A stretch of DNA of 64,000 nt from Terriglobia bacterium (lineage in GTDB: Bacteria > Acidobacteriota > Terriglobia > Terriglobales > Acidobacteriaceae). The position numbers and the translations under genes were made by a program. The notes below the pieces were generated by a model. That model saw nothing but the letters and a program-made list of their open reading frames with translations. It was not told the origin of the DNA and did not search any database. The stretch spans positions 1 to 64,000 of the forward strand of contig JAIQGK010000011.1 of assembly GCA_020072645.1 (NCBI GenBank), written 5' to 3'. Positions 1 to 8,279 of the stretch are shown here, piece by piece. Each line of letters begins with the position of its first letter. Within the stretch, counting starts at the first letter, position 1.

Positions 1-49
1 TGGCAATTTGCTGGAAACTCGGATGAAAATCACAGCCTATAATCTTCAT
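1..49 (-). CDS. IS110-family transposase, N-terminal fragment cut by window edge
   Basis: Reading leftward from an ATG at 47-49, only 16 codons lie in the window (MKIIGCDFHPSFQQIA). An AAGGAG ribosome-binding site sits about 8 bases upstream, which supports the start. The peptide resembles the first beta strand of DEDD-type IS110 transposases, where the Asp in GCD would be the first catalytic acid of the RuvC-like fold. The family call rests on recall of this N-terminal signature and only 16 residues, so it is tentative. The rest of the gene lies outside the window. Confidence 0.55.
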   Translation of the reverse strand, partial: MKIIGCDFHPSFQQIA

Positions 50-396
50 TGGCGGCTCCTTTCGTTCCGAGTCTTGGTTTTCGTCAACTCAAGTTTACTC
101 GGCACTCGTTAGGAGCCGTCGTTGTTATGAAATCAAGCCAAGCACCGATGCTCTGCCCCTTTTCCATGCTTCGGATGCGAGGCGAAGGATCTGCTCTGCT
201 GCTCTTCAGGGCAGCCGATAAATCCAAGCAGTCTTGGATAGCCCTACGGTCCAGCGGAGCCGATCCTTCGGCTTCGCGAAAACCGTGTCGAAAATCTTTG
301 CAGTTCACATGGCTTGCCTCAGGATAGCGGGTCGCGGGGGCGAGATGGAATCGCTGACCGCGATGTGTGTAGTGGATACAGCAACTCAGAAAGGCT
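50..396 (-). mobile_element. Probable untranslated left end of the IS110-like element
   Basis: These 347 bases lie between the transposase start and the end of the DUF2207 gene and carry no convincing coding frame; reading frames here lack ribosome-binding sites and family features. Known IS110 elements have a long non-coding left end upstream of the recombinase that encodes a guide (bridge) RNA. Size, position and orientation fit that arrangement. The exact outer boundary is not visible, because IS110 elements usually lack long terminal inverted repeats. The boundary at about 396 is inferred from the neighbouring gene. Confidence 0.4.
190..280 (-). ncRNA. Candidate structured RNA (bridge-RNA-like hairpins)
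   Basis: Three adjacent hairpins can be drawn upstream of the transposase start: AGCCGA/TCGGCT with a 4-base loop (258-273), ATCCAAG/CTTGGAT with a 4-base loop (222-239), and GCTGC/GCAGC with an 8-base loop (198-215). Serial hairpins in the 5-prime flank of an IS110 recombinase are what a bridge RNA would look like. Target- and donor-binding loops cannot be assigned without the element's other end. The hairpins are seen; the function is inferred. Confidence 0.25.
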
Positions 397-1587
397 CTAT
401 CGCTCCACAATGGCGTCAGAAAAAGCCGATGCCATTTTGTCGCCCCAGCCCTCACGCACATTCAACGCAATAGCATAAGGGAGGAAGCGGTTCATCAGCT
501 CCGCGCGCTGCTCCGGAGTGTTTACCCGGTCCAGCGGGTCCTGCTCCACGCGCATAAGAAATTCGCGGAACCCGGCAAGCTGCTGCAATATCAGAAGACC
601 TCGCGGCGTGGGAGCGCGCATGATCACAAAAAAGATGCTGTTAAGCACTACGGAGAGCAATAGCGCCAGCACAAAACCGTGGGATTGCGGCAAGGCGCCA
701 AAATAAATCACTGCTCCGGGCAGGCCAAAGAAAAGCACGGGAACAATAAAGCGCGTTACACGTTGCCTCATCGAGGGACGCGTTGGCTTTGAAGTCCATA
801 TTCCACCAATCACCATGCTGGCAATCGACGTGAACATGAACAGCCAGAAGGTTATAAACATTGAGGAAGATGCTTCCAGGGTCGCCGCCGTGTACAGGGC
901 CCATGCGAGTGTGGCAACCGCGCCAATGCCGGCATATCGGAAGTTCTGGCGGAAGTAAACGCCTTGGAGATTTTTGCTGTAGGTTTCCTGCAGGGCGTCA
1001 ATATAGCCCTTAAGGGTCGGCCCAGCCAATGGATCGATGACCACCTGGCTCTCCGGTGAGAGCGATCGCCCAACAGCCGCGCCGGAACCGGTACTCACAG
1101 CGCTGGTGCCCCGCATTGATGCGGCCACAGGACTGCGCGAAATACTGCTCGCCTGACTGCTTGAATTTTGCTGGCTCGAAGCAGGCAATGACGCCGCGCC
1201 AAGAATCGCAGTGTTGGAATCAGCATACGGCTGCACTATGGAGACGGCGTTGAAGAGAGTTTTTATCAAAGAAGCTTCATCCGGCAGCAGGATGCCCGAA
1301 GAATTGAGCAGAGAGACAGCATAGGACCCGGCCTGCGGCTGGATTGCGACGACGCCTTTGGCCGCAAGTCCGGCCAGCACCGCTGCCAGCGTTGTGCCGT
1401 CACTGCCGCCGGTAAGGACATAGCGCGCTACGCCGGGAGAAATTCCCGCCGGCGGCTCATAGCGGGGAGCCACATTTCCGATCTTGGGATCGCGCCCCAC
1501 CGCCAGCCAGCAGACTAGGTAAAAAACAAGCAATAACCCGGGGAAAGCGAGACGGTAAAAGTCAGAGATCGCAAAGAGAGTCGCCAT
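397..1587 (-). CDS. DUF2207-type membrane protein, short at both ends
   Basis: This 396-residue protein opens with a transmembrane helix (about residues 10-30), then a GRDP motif and a YEPPAGISP segment followed by a winged-helix-like stretch (about 45-100), as in the C-terminal half of DUF2207 membrane proteins. Two further hydrophobic regions lie at about 215-255 and 275-320. Family members usually carry a signal peptide and a roughly 200-residue extracytoplasmic domain before this point, and often a Gly/Ser-rich tail after it. Both are missing. An in-frame stop lies about 24 bases upstream of the ATG, and no good ribosome-binding site is seen. The 3-prime end abuts the IS110-like DNA, so the tail may have been lost by insertion. 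Function unknown; possibly a pseudogene. Confidence 0.6.
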   Translation of the reverse strand: MATLFAISDFYRLAFPGLLLVFYLVCWLAVGRDPKIGNVAPRYEPPAGISPGVARYVLTGGSDGTTLAAVLAGLAAKGVVAIQPQAGSYAVSLLNSSGILLPDEASLIKTLFNAVSIVQPYADSNTAILGAASLPASSQQNSSSQASSISRSPVAASMRGTSAVSTGSGAAVGRSLSPESQVVIDPLAGPTLKGYIDALQETYSKNLQGVYFRQNFRYAGIGAVATLAWALYTAATLEASSSMFITFWLFMFTSIASMVIGGIWTSKPTRPSMRQRVTRFIVPVLFFGLPGAVIYFGALPQSHGFVLALLLSVVLNSIFFVIMRAPTPRGLLILQQLAGFREFLMRVEQDPLDRVNTPEQRAELMNRFLPYAIALNVREGWGDKMASAFSDAIVER

Positions 1588-1729
1588 AAGAGATGAGTTA
1601 AACGCAATACCCTAATCAGCAGCAGCTTGGGCGAGATTCTACTTGGTTTCTACGATCTTTAGTCAGAAAAGACGGTCCAAAAAGTCAGAAAAAATGGTCT
1701 AAAAAAAACCAGCTTCAAAAACGCAGGGC

Positions 1730-1762
1730 AGAAAAACAAAGCCCGGCTGGACCGGGCTTGGC
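1730..1762 (-). terminator. Rho-independent terminator of trxA
   Basis: Read on the minus strand, AGCCCGG and CCGGGCT pair around a short loop and are followed by a T-rich run (TTTGTTTTT). The hairpin begins about 20 bases after the trxA stop codon. Confidence 0.8.
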
Positions 1763-1781
1763 TAATGACTGGGAAATGAAA

Positions 1782-2114
1782 TTAGCTGACGTGCTTTTTC
1801 AGGGCTTTTTCAATCACGTCGCGGCTCACATAGCCCACTATCTGCTCCTGCACCTGGCCACTCTTGAAGATGAGCAGCGTGGGAATGCCGCGCACCCCGT
1901 AACGCTGCGGAGTTGCCGGGCTGCTGTCCACATCCATTTTGCCCACCTTTACTTTGCCCTGATATGCGGCTGCCACTTCGTCCACCACGGGCGCCAGCAT
2001 TTTGCAAGGGCCACACCAGGCTGCCCAAAAATCGATCATCACTGGTTGATCGCTCTTGAGCACCTCCTGGTCAAAATTGCCATCTGTAATTTCAAGAATT
2101 CCCACGCTCTCCAT
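1782..2114 (-). CDS. trxA: Thioredoxin
   Basis: A 110-residue thioredoxin, the normal family length. It reduces disulfides in cytoplasmic proteins and is itself recycled by thioredoxin reductase. The active site WCGPCK places the redox cysteines at residues 34 and 37, after the usual DFWA strand. The cis-proline loop is present as GIPTLL. There is no signal peptide, so it is cytoplasmic. A GAAGGTAGG sequence upstream of the ATG can act as ribosome-binding site. It stands alone, with its own terminator downstream. Confidence 0.95.
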   Translation of the reverse strand: MESVGILEITDGNFDQEVLKSDQPVMIDFWAAWCGPCKMLAPVVDEVAAAYQGKVKVGKMDVDSSPATPQRYGVRGIPTLLIFKSGQVQEQIVGYVSRDVIEKALKKHVS

Positions 2115-2462
2115 GAAGTGCCTACCTTCGATTAAAAATTTGTCACGCCCAGAAACCGGCTTTGCGACCTTCTATCCTAGCAAATGTATTAGATGAAGCT
2201 GCTCCATTTAGGTTGCGAAAATCACCTAAATAACTGTGGAGCAAAGAGATATAGTCAGCGCAGCCAAAGTTACCAAAGTGACGTGGACGAAGGGACAGGG
2301 TGGTTCTAGACTTTCCCTCGGTGGTAAGGCAGTTCTGGGGGAGGGCTGCCGGGCGTCCTGCGATTCGTCGCGGGACGCTTGTTTTTTTGGCGAGAAACGA
2401 AGAGAGCGGTCGCCCTTATATCAAAGGAACGCCCGCCCCTATCGTCTTATTTTCTAGGCTAG
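2115..2462. other. Gene-free stretch between trxA and the lipoprotein gene
   Basis: About 350 bases with no supported gene. Open frames occur on the plus strand, but they have no start signals or recognisable protein features. It should hold the trxA promoter on the minus strand and the 3-prime end of the lipoprotein transcript. I see no clear promoter, repeat or terminator. Confidence 0.4.
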
Positions 2463-2945
2463 TTAGCGTCGGTCGTGATCCCGGTCGTGATCGTGATCGC
2501 GGTCTTTGTCGCGATCTTTCCGCACATCGTGGCGATTCCTGTCTGCCTTGTGGCGATCGCGGTCTCCATCTCGCTCCCGAGCCACCTGCCTGCCGCCATT
2601 CCACCGCCGGTCATCAGCATCGTGGTCATTTCTGCGCCGGTCATCAGCGTCATGGTCGTTCCTGACTGCATGATCGCGGAAGCGCGGATCGTTGCGGAAA
2701 CGCGCTTCATTCTGGCGTCTCCATTCCCAATATTCCCGCTGGCGCTCACGGTTCAGCCGGTTGTACTCGACATAGTTATAGCGCCGCTCAGCCAGCCATT
2801 GGCGATAATACGGGTCGTTGTATCCGTAGTAGCCTCCGGAGCCGTAATAAGGGTCATTTCCTCGATACCGGTGTTCCGCGCATCCGGTCGTCACGATTGT
2901 CCCCAGAGCCAGAGTTGAAATTAAAAGTCCTGAAAATAGGCGCAT
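2463..2945 (-). CDS. Small charged lipoprotein with Asp/Arg/His repeats
   Basis: About 160 residues from the ATG at 2945, which has an AGGAGG ribosome-binding site; an ATG 63 bases upstream is in frame but lacks one. A short hydrophobic signal ends in TTGC, a slightly atypical lipobox, so the mature protein should start with a lipidated Cys. A Tyr/Gly-rich segment follows, then an Arg-rich helix (RLNRERQREYWEWRR). The tail is almost entirely Asp, Arg, His and Lys, including two copies of a 10-residue unit NDHDADDRRR and a run of DRDHD-type repeats. The DNA is correspondingly repetitive at 2463-2665. The composition suggests an unstructured, possibly metal-binding surface protein. No family function recognised. 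Confidence 0.7.
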   Translation of the reverse strand: MRLFSGLLISTLALGTIVTTGCAEHRYRGNDPYYGSGGYYGYNDPYYRQWLAERRYNYVEYNRLNRERQREYWEWRRQNEARFRNDPRFRDHAVRNDHDADDRRRNDHDADDRRWNGGRQVARERDGDRDRHKADRNRHDVRKDRDKDRDHDHDRDHDRR

Positions 2946-3241
2946 GAAACCTGTTTCCTCCTTGTCCCCGTGCATAGTGCTGTTTAGAGAATTAGATGTA
3001 AGTGGCACGACTCACGGCTGAACGCGCCTCAGAGAGGCTAAACAAAATTTAACGGTAAAAATTGGGCAACCTAAGCAGAGTTGCTGTCTGGTTCTGGCGC
3101 AACAAATGTTGGTGAACATAGAAACTCCACTGTGGGCCAGGCACTTAAATTTCCTCCGCGCAAAGTGTTATCCTCAAAGGTTAGGACTCCTCAGGAACTA
3201 CCCGCTGGAGCAGTTCCCTTTCAGTCTGGAACACACACGAG

Positions 3242-5728
3242 ATGAGCAGCAAAAGCGCACAGTTATCGACAAGTGAAATTTCCCTCGGGTCTGATCAGGC
3301 TCGTGAGCAGGTGTTTGACACCTTCCGCCGCTGGGGCTACCTCGACGCCAACCTGAATCCGTTTGGCGGTCCAATTGGCGGAGGCTATCCCGATCTGCCC
3401 TCCGACGGCGAGGGTGTGGAAGAGGCCCGGCGGATTTATTGCGGGACCATCGGCGCGGAGTTCATGCATCTGCCGCAGCGCGATCGCCGCGAATGGATCC
3501 AGAAGCGGATGGAAAATCCCGGTACGCAAAAGGTAGACCGTCGCTGGCTGGCCGAGCGCCTGCTCCAGGCGGATCTCTTCGAGCAGATCTTGCAGACCCG
3601 TTACCTGGGAACCAAGCGTTATTCCGGTGAAGGCGCAACGGCGCAGATTCCTCTCTTGGACATGGTCCTGGAAACCGCATCAGAACTTGGCGCCACGACC
3701 ACTGTTATGGCCATGAGCCACCGCGGACGCCTTACGGTGATGACCTTGACCGTTGGCATTCCGGCAGACAATATTTTTGCCGGATTTGAAGATGTTGATC
3801 CCCGCAGCGTGCTAGGCGGTGGCGACGTGAAATATCACCAGGGCGCGACCGGCGAATTCCACACGCGCAAAGGCAAAGTGATTCGCATGCACCTGGTTTC
3901 CAATCCCAGCCATCTTGAGGCGGTTGATCCCGTTGCCCTGGGACGCACGCTGGCCAAGCAAAAACATGTTGGCGAAAACGGCGTGAAGGAAATTGTTCCC
4001 ATCATCATGCATGGTGACGCTGCTTTTGCCGGACAGGGCATCTGGGCGGAAACGCTGAACTTTGCCGGACTGAAAGGCTATTCCGTGGGCGGAGCGATCC
4101 AGGTGATCATAAATAACCTGATAGGCTTCACCACGAATCCACGCGAACTGCATACGTCGCGCTTCTCGTCTGATCTGGCCAAGCGCCAGCCCATTCCCAT
4201 CTTCCACGTGAATGCGGAAGATCCTGAAGCGGTGCTGCGCGTCGCGCGCATGGCGACCGAGTATCGCTACCAGTTCGGCAGCGACGTTGTCATCGATCTC
4301 ATCGGATATCGCCGCCACGGACACAGCGAGGTGGACGATCCCACCATCACGCAGCCGCTGCTTTACAAGAAGATTAATTCGCATCGTCCGCTGTTTGAGA
4401 TTTATGCCGAGCAGAACAAGATTGATACCACGGAGATGGCGCAGAAATTCCGCGCCAAGGTGGACGCAGCCTACGACCACGCGGCGCAGATGCAGAAGTC
4501 TCCCGTGCTGCGCAAGCTGCCGCATTATTGGGACAAATATCGCGGTGGCCGTTACAAGAAAGAATATGAAGTCGCCACTGCGGTGGACGCCGGCAAACTG
4601 CAAGAGATCACTGAAAAGCTGACGACGTATCCCGAAGGTTTTGCTATTCATCCCAAGGTCAAGAAGCTGTTGGAGCAGCGCGAGAAAATGGGCACGGGCA
4701 AGCTGCCGGTGGACTACGGTATGGCTGAGGCGCTGGCTTTTGGATCGCTTTTGGTCGAAGGTATTCCAGTGCGGCTTTCCGGACAGGATGCGCGGCGCGG
4801 AACTTTCAACCATCGCCACTCTTGCCTGATCGATACGGAAACTGAAAAAGAATACGTCCCGCTTTGCCATATACGTCCCAACCAGGCATGGTTTGAAGCC
4901 TACAACTCGATTCTTTCTGAAGCCGCGGTGCTGGGCTTTGAATATGGCTTCAGCCGCGACTATCCTGACGGGCTCACTTTGTGGGAAGCGCAGTTTGGCG
5001 ACTTTGCCAATGGCGCGCAGGTCATCATTGATCAGTTCATTGTTGCTGGTGAAGACAAATGGGGACTGCTCTCCGGCTTGGTGATGCTGCTGCCGCATGG
5101 CTATGAAGGCCAGGGGCCGGAACACTCCAGCGGACGCATTGAGCGCTATCTGCAACTCGCCGCCAAAGACAACATCCAGGTCGCTCAGCCATCGACCGCA
5201 GCGCAATACTTCCATTTGTTGCGGCGTCAGGCGTTGCGCAGCTGGCGCAAGCCGTTAATCGTGTTTACGCCCAAAGGCATGCTGCGGCATCCTGACGCTG
5301 CCAGTCCGTTGAGCGAATTTACCGGCGGAAATTTTCAAACTGTAATCCAGGACAGTGAAATAACCAACGCCGAGCGGATCATCGTATGCAGCGGCAAGGT
5401 CGGGCACGAACTGCGGCGTGAGCGCAAGCGCCGCAAGGATGCAAAGACGGCCATCATTTTTCTGGAGCAACTTTTCCCGCTGCCTGAAGCCGAACTGGAA
5501 GCGGCATTCGCGCAGCACACAAACGCGCGCGAGTTTCTGTGGGTGCAGGAAGAGCCAGCTAACATGGGCGCGCTCAATTTCCTGGCGCCGCAACTGGAGC
5601 GTCTGGCCCGAGGCGTGCCGTTCCGCTCTGTAAAACGTTCGCCGTCATCGAGTCCATCAACAGGGTCGCACACGGCGCATGAGATGGAGCAGAAGACACT
5701 GTTGGAGCTGGCGTTTAAGGCCTTTTAG
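3242..5728 (+). CDS. sucA: 2-oxoglutarate dehydrogenase E1 component
   Basis: An 828-residue thiamine-diphosphate enzyme that decarboxylates 2-oxoglutarate in the TCA cycle and passes the succinyl group to E2. Clear E1 signatures are AMSHRGRL, GDVKYH, the GDAAFAGQG cofactor-binding segment with NNLIGFTT, YRRHGHSEVDDP, VRLSGQDARRGTF and LPHGYEGQGPEHSS. It is about 100 residues shorter than the E. coli protein and lacks the N-terminal stretch that docks to E2. The usual RFSLEGG motif appears as RYSGEGA. No sucB or lpd gene is adjacent, so the other subunits must be elsewhere. The upstream gap (2946-3241) holds no gene and no strong ribosome-binding site. Confidence 0.93.
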   Translation: MSSKSAQLSTSEISLGSDQAREQVFDTFRRWGYLDANLNPFGGPIGGGYPDLPSDGEGVEEARRIYCGTIGAEFMHLPQRDRREWIQKRMENPGTQKVDRRWLAERLLQADLFEQILQTRYLGTKRYSGEGATAQIPLLDMVLETASELGATTTVMAMSHRGRLTVMTLTVGIPADNIFAGFEDVDPRSVLGGGDVKYHQGATGEFHTRKGKVIRMHLVSNPSHLEAVDPVALGRTLAKQKHVGENGVKEIVPIIMHGDAAFAGQGIWAETLNFAGLKGYSVGGAIQVIINNLIGFTTNPRELHTSRFSSDLAKRQPIPIFHVNAEDPEAVLRVARMATEYRYQFGSDVVIDLIGYRRHGHSEVDDPTITQPLLYKKINSHRPLFEIYAEQNKIDTTEMAQKFRAKVDAAYDHAAQMQKSPVLRKLPHYWDKYRGGRYKKEYEVATAVDAGKLQEITEKLTTYPEGFAIHPKVKKLLEQREKMGTGKLPVDYGMAEALAFGSLLVEGIPVRLSGQDARRGTFNHRHSCLIDTETEKEYVPLCHIRPNQAWFEAYNSILSEAAVLGFEYGFSRDYPDGLTLWEAQFGDFANGAQVIIDQFIVAGEDKWGLLSGLVMLLPHGYEGQGPEHSSGRIERYLQLAAKDNIQVAQPSTAAQYFHLLRRQALRSWRKPLIVFTPKGMLRHPDAASPLSEFTGGNFQTVIQDSEITNAERIIVCSGKVGHELRRERKRRKDAKTAIIFLEQLFPLPEAELEAAFAQHTNAREFLWVQEEPANMGALNFLAPQLERLARGVPFRSVKRSPSSSPSTGSHTAHEMEQKTLLELAFKAF

Positions 5729-5810
5729 CACGGCAACAATGCAGCATCGCAAGTGAGCCATGGGTCATCAAAAATCGGGGTACTTATAAACGAAATGAAA
5801 GGTGGTTGAA

Positions 5811-6452
5811 ATGGCACAAGGAACAGTAACCGCACATGAGGTCCCGGCGCTGCCATATGCGTACAACGCGCTGGAGCCGCACATTGACGAGCAAACCATG
5901 CATCTGCACCATGACAAGCACCATGCGGCATACGTAACCAAGCTGAACGGTGCAATTGAGAAACATCCTGAACTGGGAAGCAAGAGCCCTGAAGATCTTT
6001 TGCGCAACCTGAGTGCGCTGCCTGAAGACGTGCGCGGCGCGGTCCGCAATAACGGCGGCGGGCACGTGAACCACACCATGTTCTGGCAAATCATGGGACC
6101 GAAAAAAGGCGGCAATCCTACCGGCGCGGTTGCCGACGCCATCAATAAAACCTTCGGCAGCTTTGACGCCTTCAAAGAAAAGTTTGAAGCCGCCGGAGCA
6201 AATCAGTTCGGCAGCGGCTGGGCCTGGCTGGTAAAAACCAAGTCCGGCGAATTCAAAATTACTTCCACCCCGAACCAGGACAATCCCATTTCCAACGGCG
6301 AATTTCCGGTTCTTGGCAACGATGTCTGGGAGCACGCTTACTACCTCAAATATCAAAACCGTCGCCCCGACTACCTGAAAGCCTGGTGGAACGTGGTGAA
6401 CTGGGACGAGGTCAACAAGCGTCTGGCCCAGGCCGACAGCTTTTTCAAATAA
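5811..6452 (+). CDS. sodA: Superoxide dismutase, Mn/Fe type
   Basis: A 213-residue iron/manganese superoxide dismutase that converts superoxide to oxygen and hydrogen peroxide. The N-terminal helical hairpin carries MHLHHDKHH, with the first metal-ligand His at residue 33. The C-terminal domain has GSGWAWL and [19 protein letters not shown], supplying the remaining ligands. I chose the ATG at 5811 because GAAAGGTGG lies just upstream; an in-frame GTG at 5802 would overlap that site. There is no signal peptide. Mn and Fe forms cannot be told apart with certainty from these residues. A strong terminator follows. Confidence 0.95.
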   Translation: MAQGTVTAHEVPALPYAYNALEPHIDEQTMHLHHDKHHAAYVTKLNGAIEKHPELGSKSPEDLLRNLSALPEDVRGAVRNNGGGHVNHTMFWQIMGPKKGGNPTGAVADAINKTFGSFDAFKEKFEAAGANQFGSGWAWLVKTKSGEFKITSTPNQDNPISNGEFPVLGNDVWEHAYYLKYQNRRPDYLKAWWNVVNWDEVNKRLAQADSFFK

Positions 6453-6468
6453 ATTCTTTGCTTTTGTT

Positions 6469-6497
6469 AAGCCGCTCATTCCGAGCGGCTTTTTTTA
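6469..6497 (+). terminator. Rho-independent terminator after superoxide dismutase
   Basis: A 9-bp stem AAGCCGCTC/GAGCGGCTT around a 5-base loop runs straight into seven T residues, 16 bases after the sod stop codon. Confidence 0.92.
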
Positions 6498-6616
6498 TCA
6501 ACTCATGTAACGATCACACCTCAAGTAGCACTACCTTCGCGCACGAAACAGCAAGATAAGTGTGCTATAAGGTGGGTGCGAACCCCCAAATTAAAACTCA
6601 AATCTAGCGACGAAGG

Positions 6617-7396
6617 ATGAGGTGTGTTTTGAACAGATTCTTAGCGGGAACTTGTGTGTTTGTGTTTGCCTTTTTTGCGTTTGGTTCTGCGTATGCGCAG
6701 GAATTCAATGGTTTTTACGTGGGTGGAAATGCCGGCGTGGTGTCCGGGCGCATCAGCCCTCAGACCACTCCCATTTTCAGCCCGACCGGTTATTTTGCTT
6801 CGACGAGCACACCGGCCATTGCCACTGCCAGCGCGGCGCAGCACTTTGATCCAGACCGTTTGACCGCCGGGGGACAGGTGGGTTTCACCCATCAGTGGGA
6901 CTCCTTTGTTTTTGGCATTGAGGCCGACTTTGGCACTTTGAGTTCCAGCAAGACCAGCAGTACCACGGTAACCTATCCCTGCTGCTCGCCTACGGCTTTC
7001 ACCATTACCCAGGCCACGGAAACTAGCAAGTTGTTTACGCTGCGCCCGCGTTTTGGCGTTGCCTTCGGAAAAGTCTTTCTCTATGGTACGGCCGGCCCCG
7101 CCTTCAGCCACATCAAGTACAGCGCTCTGTTTACTGACACGTTTGCTACCGCGCACGAAAGCGCCAGCTTTGATGCCAGCACGCTCGGCTGGGCCGTTGG
7201 CGCCGGCAGTGAGTTCAAGATCGCTAAGCATTTATCGGTCAAGGGAGAATACCTGCGCCTGGGTTTTGGAGATCAGACGCTGAGCCAAAACCTTACGGCT
7301 TTTACTCCCGCCATTGCATTTCCGAGCAATGTTTTCACCCACAGCGTTGACGTCAACTTGGATGTCGTCCGTGCCGGTGTTAACTTCCGCTTCTAA
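6617..7396 (+). CDS. Outer-membrane beta-barrel protein
   Basis: A 259-residue exported protein with a signal peptide cleaved after AYA (about residue 27). The mature part has alternating amphipathic strands, GFYVGGNAG near its start and a C-terminal Phe (NFRF), all typical of small opacity/Omp25-like 8-strand barrels. Repeated patterns such as FGIEADF, LFTLRPRFGVAFG and LSVKGEYLRLGFG are barrel hairpins. Cargo unknown. The ATG at 6617 has its ribosome-binding site touching it; a TTG at 6629 is better spaced from GATGAGGTG and may be the true start, giving the same mature protein. Its own terminator follows. Confidence 0.8.
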   Translation: MRCVLNRFLAGTCVFVFAFFAFGSAYAQEFNGFYVGGNAGVVSGRISPQTTPIFSPTGYFASTSTPAIATASAAQHFDPDRLTAGGQVGFTHQWDSFVFGIEADFGTLSSSKTSSTTVTYPCCSPTAFTITQATETSKLFTLRPRFGVAFGKVFLYGTAGPAFSHIKYSALFTDTFATAHESASFDASTLGWAVGAGSEFKIAKHLSVKGEYLRLGFGDQTLSQNLTAFTPAIAFPSNVFTHSVDVNLDVVRAGVNFRF

Positions 7397-7416
7397 CTGC
7401 TAATAGCACGATACGG

Positions 7417-7439
7417 GCCGCCCTTCGGGGCGGCTTTTT
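7417..7439 (+). terminator. Rho-independent terminator after the barrel gene
   Basis: GCCGCCC and GGGCGGC pair around a TTCG tetraloop, followed by five T residues, 20 bases after the stop codon. Confidence 0.92.
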
Positions 7440-7452
7440 ATTGAGCGGCTTT

Positions 7453-7875
7453 TTACGGCTTGGCGTTTACCAGCCACGCCGCCCAGCCGGTCAGGATCGC
7501 CAGCACAGCGGAAAATATTGTAGGCGGCAGCACAAAATATCTCCAGCTCAGCGCGATGCCTACCACTTGCAATCCGAAGAAGACCCAGCCCAGCGGACCG
7601 ATCGCCTGCGGCGTGTTTCGCGCCATTGTGCCCAGGTGCCAGGCCAGAAACGCGCAGAACAGCAGATAGGCCGTGCAGAACAGCCCAAAGCCGCGATAGA
7701 AATCGCCGTACGTAAGGCTTTTTCCACCCACGCTGAAGCGCACATTGTCCATGGCTTGTTGCACCGCAACGCCCTCCGGCGTAGGTGCTTTGAACTTCAA
7801 AAATCCAAGCGTGTGGCCGACGGCAAACAGTACCAGGACGAATGCGGAGATGCGGTATAGCAACGTAGTGGTCAT
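7453..7875 (-). CDS. Four-helix integral membrane protein, unknown function
   Basis: A 140-residue protein with four predicted membrane helices (about residues 8-26, 62-80, 92-110, 117-136). The segment SVGGKSLTYGDFYRGFGL between helices 1 and 2 is polar and is probably the conserved core. The pattern resembles the LIC_13387-type family of small membrane proteins, which has no established role; that match is from memory and tentative. Transcribed toward the barrel-gene terminator and not coupled to any neighbour. Confidence 0.65.
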   Translation of the reverse strand: MTTTLLYRISAFVLVLFAVGHTLGFLKFKAPTPEGVAVQQAMDNVRFSVGGKSLTYGDFYRGFGLFCTAYLLFCAFLAWHLGTMARNTPQAIGPLGWVFFGLQVVGIALSWRYFVLPPTIFSAVLAILTGWAAWLVNAKP

Positions 7876-7986
7876 GGGCGCTCCAATCCTGCTGCACAGG
7901 TTTTTCGGGTGAATCAGTGTACCTGATTCTTCTGGAGGGTCGACCGTTTTATCTGCTGCTGCCCTTTTATTCTCAAATCTTCTTAT

Positions 7987-8202
7987 TCATAAATCCTCAA
8001 ACAGTTCTCCTAATGGCGTCTTCAGGCCCATTGCCAGCAATTCAATAAACTTCAGGCAAGGCTCCTGTTTGCCATTCTCAATCCGTGAAACGGTCGCCTG
8101 GTCGGTTCCCACCCGCTCGGCGTATACAGTTTGGCTGAGGCCCTTCGCGTTTCGTATTTGCCGGACCCGCCTGCCGAATCTCACAACAATATCTCTGGAC
8201 AT
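7987..8202 (-). CDS. XRE-family HTH regulator, minimal
   Basis: A 71-residue single-domain DNA-binding protein. The Cro/C1-type helix-turn-helix spans about residues 8-60 and includes IRNAKGLSQTVYAERVG and TVSRIENGKQEP, where the recognition helix sits. It has no second domain, so it probably binds DNA as a dimer through the helix-turn-helix itself. It is divergent from the small gene at 8280, and the 77 bases between them hold an inverted repeat that may be its operator. It could be a stand-alone repressor or an antitoxin-like partner of that gene. Confidence 0.85.
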   Translation of the reverse strand: MSRDIVVRFGRRVRQIRNAKGLSQTVYAERVGTDQATVSRIENGKQEPCLKFIELLAMGLKTPLGELFEDL

Positions 8203-8220
8203 GCCTCCAGTGTCGGCTCT

Positions 8221-8252
8221 ATGATCTTCCGGACATATAACTGATAGATCAT
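8221..8252. promoter_or_regulatory. Candidate operator between divergent genes
   Basis: A perfect 7-bp inverted repeat, ATGATCT (8221-8227) and AGATCAT (8246-8252), separated by 18 bases, lies between the XRE regulator and the gene at 8280. Its position suits autoregulation by the XRE protein; binding is inferred. Confidence 0.35.
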
Positions 8253-8279
8253 ATTAACGAAATTGAACATGGAGACGCA

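Noticed and set aside
84-461. 125-residue open frame on the minus strand beside the IS110-like start
   Set aside because: Overlaps the DUF2207 end in another frame, has no ribosome-binding site or family feature, and lies in the probable non-coding left end.
2300-2665. 121-residue plus-strand frame opposite the lipoprotein
   Set aside because: It is the complement of the repetitive charged tail; the minus-strand frame has signal peptide, lipobox and ribosome-binding site.
3812-5215. 467-residue minus-strand frame
   Set aside because: Antisense shadow of sucA, whose plus-strand product is unmistakable.
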